From assembly GCA_040880065.1 (NCBI GenBank), contig JBBDJE010000043.1, forward strand, positions 1 through 64,000: DNA of 64,000 bases, written 5' to 3'. The stretch comes from Abyssibius sp040880065 (lineage in GTDB: Bacteria > Pseudomonadota > Alphaproteobacteria > Rhodobacterales > Rhodobacteraceae). A model generated the notes under the pieces. That model did no database searches. It saw nothing but the letters and a program-made list of their open reading frames with translations, and was not told where the DNA came from. This document shows, piece by piece, positions 63,668-64,000 of this stretch. How positions within the stretch are numbered: the stretch's first letter is position 1; each line of letters begins with the position of its first letter. The position numbers were made by a program, and so were the translations under genes.

Positions 63668-64000
63668 TTGAAACTCCTACTCCATATCGGCACACAAAAA
63701 ACCGGCTCGACCGCCATTCAGGCGATGCTGTATAGAAGCCGTGGCATTCTTGCGCATCACGGTTTTCATGTGATGACCAGCAGTGGCACGGGAAATTACC
63801 GCAAACTTGCCACAGCCTGCCTCGACCTTGATCGCGTTGAAAAACATCTAATTCACCACGACATCCCACCCGAACAAAGCCGCGAAGCATTTCGTCAAAA
63901 GACATTTGACGAATTTTCTGCAGAAATTGAAGGGCTAGAACCACATATCCATACTGTAGTTATGTCGGGTGAGCACTTCTCGTCAAACACAACGCGTTGT
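63668..64000 (+). CDS. Sulfotransferase-like protein, 3'-truncated by window end
   Basis: 111 codons without a stop up to the window end, from TTG 63668 with AGGG a few bases upstream. KLLLHIGTQKTGSTAIQAML is a clear 5'-phosphosulfate-binding loop of PAPS-dependent sulfotransferases; VVMSGEHFS matches the next strand of the fold. Acceptor unknown. It lies 59 bases after nusB with no clear terminator between. Being cut off, it lacks the 3'-phosphate-binding motif. Confidence 0.8.
   Translation, partial: MKLLLHIGTQKTGSTAIQAMLYRSRGILAHHGFHVMTSSGTGNYRKLATACLDLDRVEKHLIHHDIPPEQSREAFRQKTFDEFSAEIEGLEPHIHTVVMSGEHFSSNTTRC

Overview
The window looks like a chromosome segment of an alphaproteobacterium of the Rhodobacteraceae (Roseobacter group). 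The evidence is the family make-up and order: acnA divergent from ccmABCDG, pheA beside a membrane cytochrome c, erpA divergent from dgt-argS-SPOR-nagZ-scpA-scpB, DUF177-rpmF-plsX-fabH-ihfA-merR, a SAM-II riboswitch on metZ, FolE2 and OlsB. Most genes are GC-rich and tightly packed with ATGA/GTGA start-stop overlaps. The species cannot be named from sequence alone. No rRNA, CRISPR array, complete insertion sequence or prophage was seen.

Layout. 0.2-1.0 kb: an AT-rich two-gene cassette (DUF2188 protein plus a TIR/nucleoside-deoxyribosyltransferase-like protein), the best candidate here for an undescribed, possibly defensive, system. 1.2-6.9 kb: aconitase, and the ccmABCDG haem export and thiol-reduction genes for cytochrome c maturation. 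6.9-11.9 kb: ftsY-DMT transporter-yciB, a YhhN lysoplasmalogenase-like protein, and an orphan NuoE-NuoF-type diaphorase subunit. 12.1-14.3 kb: three tandem paralogous small secreted four-cysteine proteins translationally chained to a kinase-like protein. 14.3-16.4 kb: methyltransferase, prephenate dehydratase, membrane-anchored cytochrome c. 16.6-22.3 kb: yejABEF-type peptide ABC transporter. 22.3-29.7 kb: a 5-oxoprolinase/hydantoinase fusion facing a TerB-J-domain protein, an EEP-family nuclease/phosphatase and oligoendopeptidase F. 29.8-35.4 kb, minus strand: metZ (SAM-II controlled), folE2, trkH and a ThDP decarboxylase. 35.6-37.4 kb: pyrC-pyrE. 37.4-39.0 kb: an atypical membrane-protein islet.

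39.0-42.0 kb: TPR protein, olsB and bamE. 42.0-46.2 kb: DUF177-rpmF-plsX-fabH, then ihfA and a MerR regulator. 46.3-47.5 kb: tRNA-Pro(GGG) and a duplicated-domain dCTP deaminase. 47.5-54.3 kb: argS-SPOR-nagZ-scpA-scpB, dgt and erpA. 54.3-60.5 kb: a sulfotransferase-like protein, xthA, and the capsule genes kpsS-kpsD-kpsC. 60.7-63.6 kb: ribE-(small ORF)-ribB-ribH-nusB, followed by the start of a second sulfotransferase-like gene that runs off the window.

Most of the content is housekeeping. The unusual parts are the AT-rich cassette at the left edge, the four-gene secreted-protein/kinase cluster, the membrane-protein islet near 38 kb, short tandem repeats at 9.5 and 29.7 kb, and compact gene junctions (a shared CATG double start at 55257-55260, a terminator containing two opposing stop codons at 47.5 kb, and dcd placed 16 nt after a tRNA terminator).
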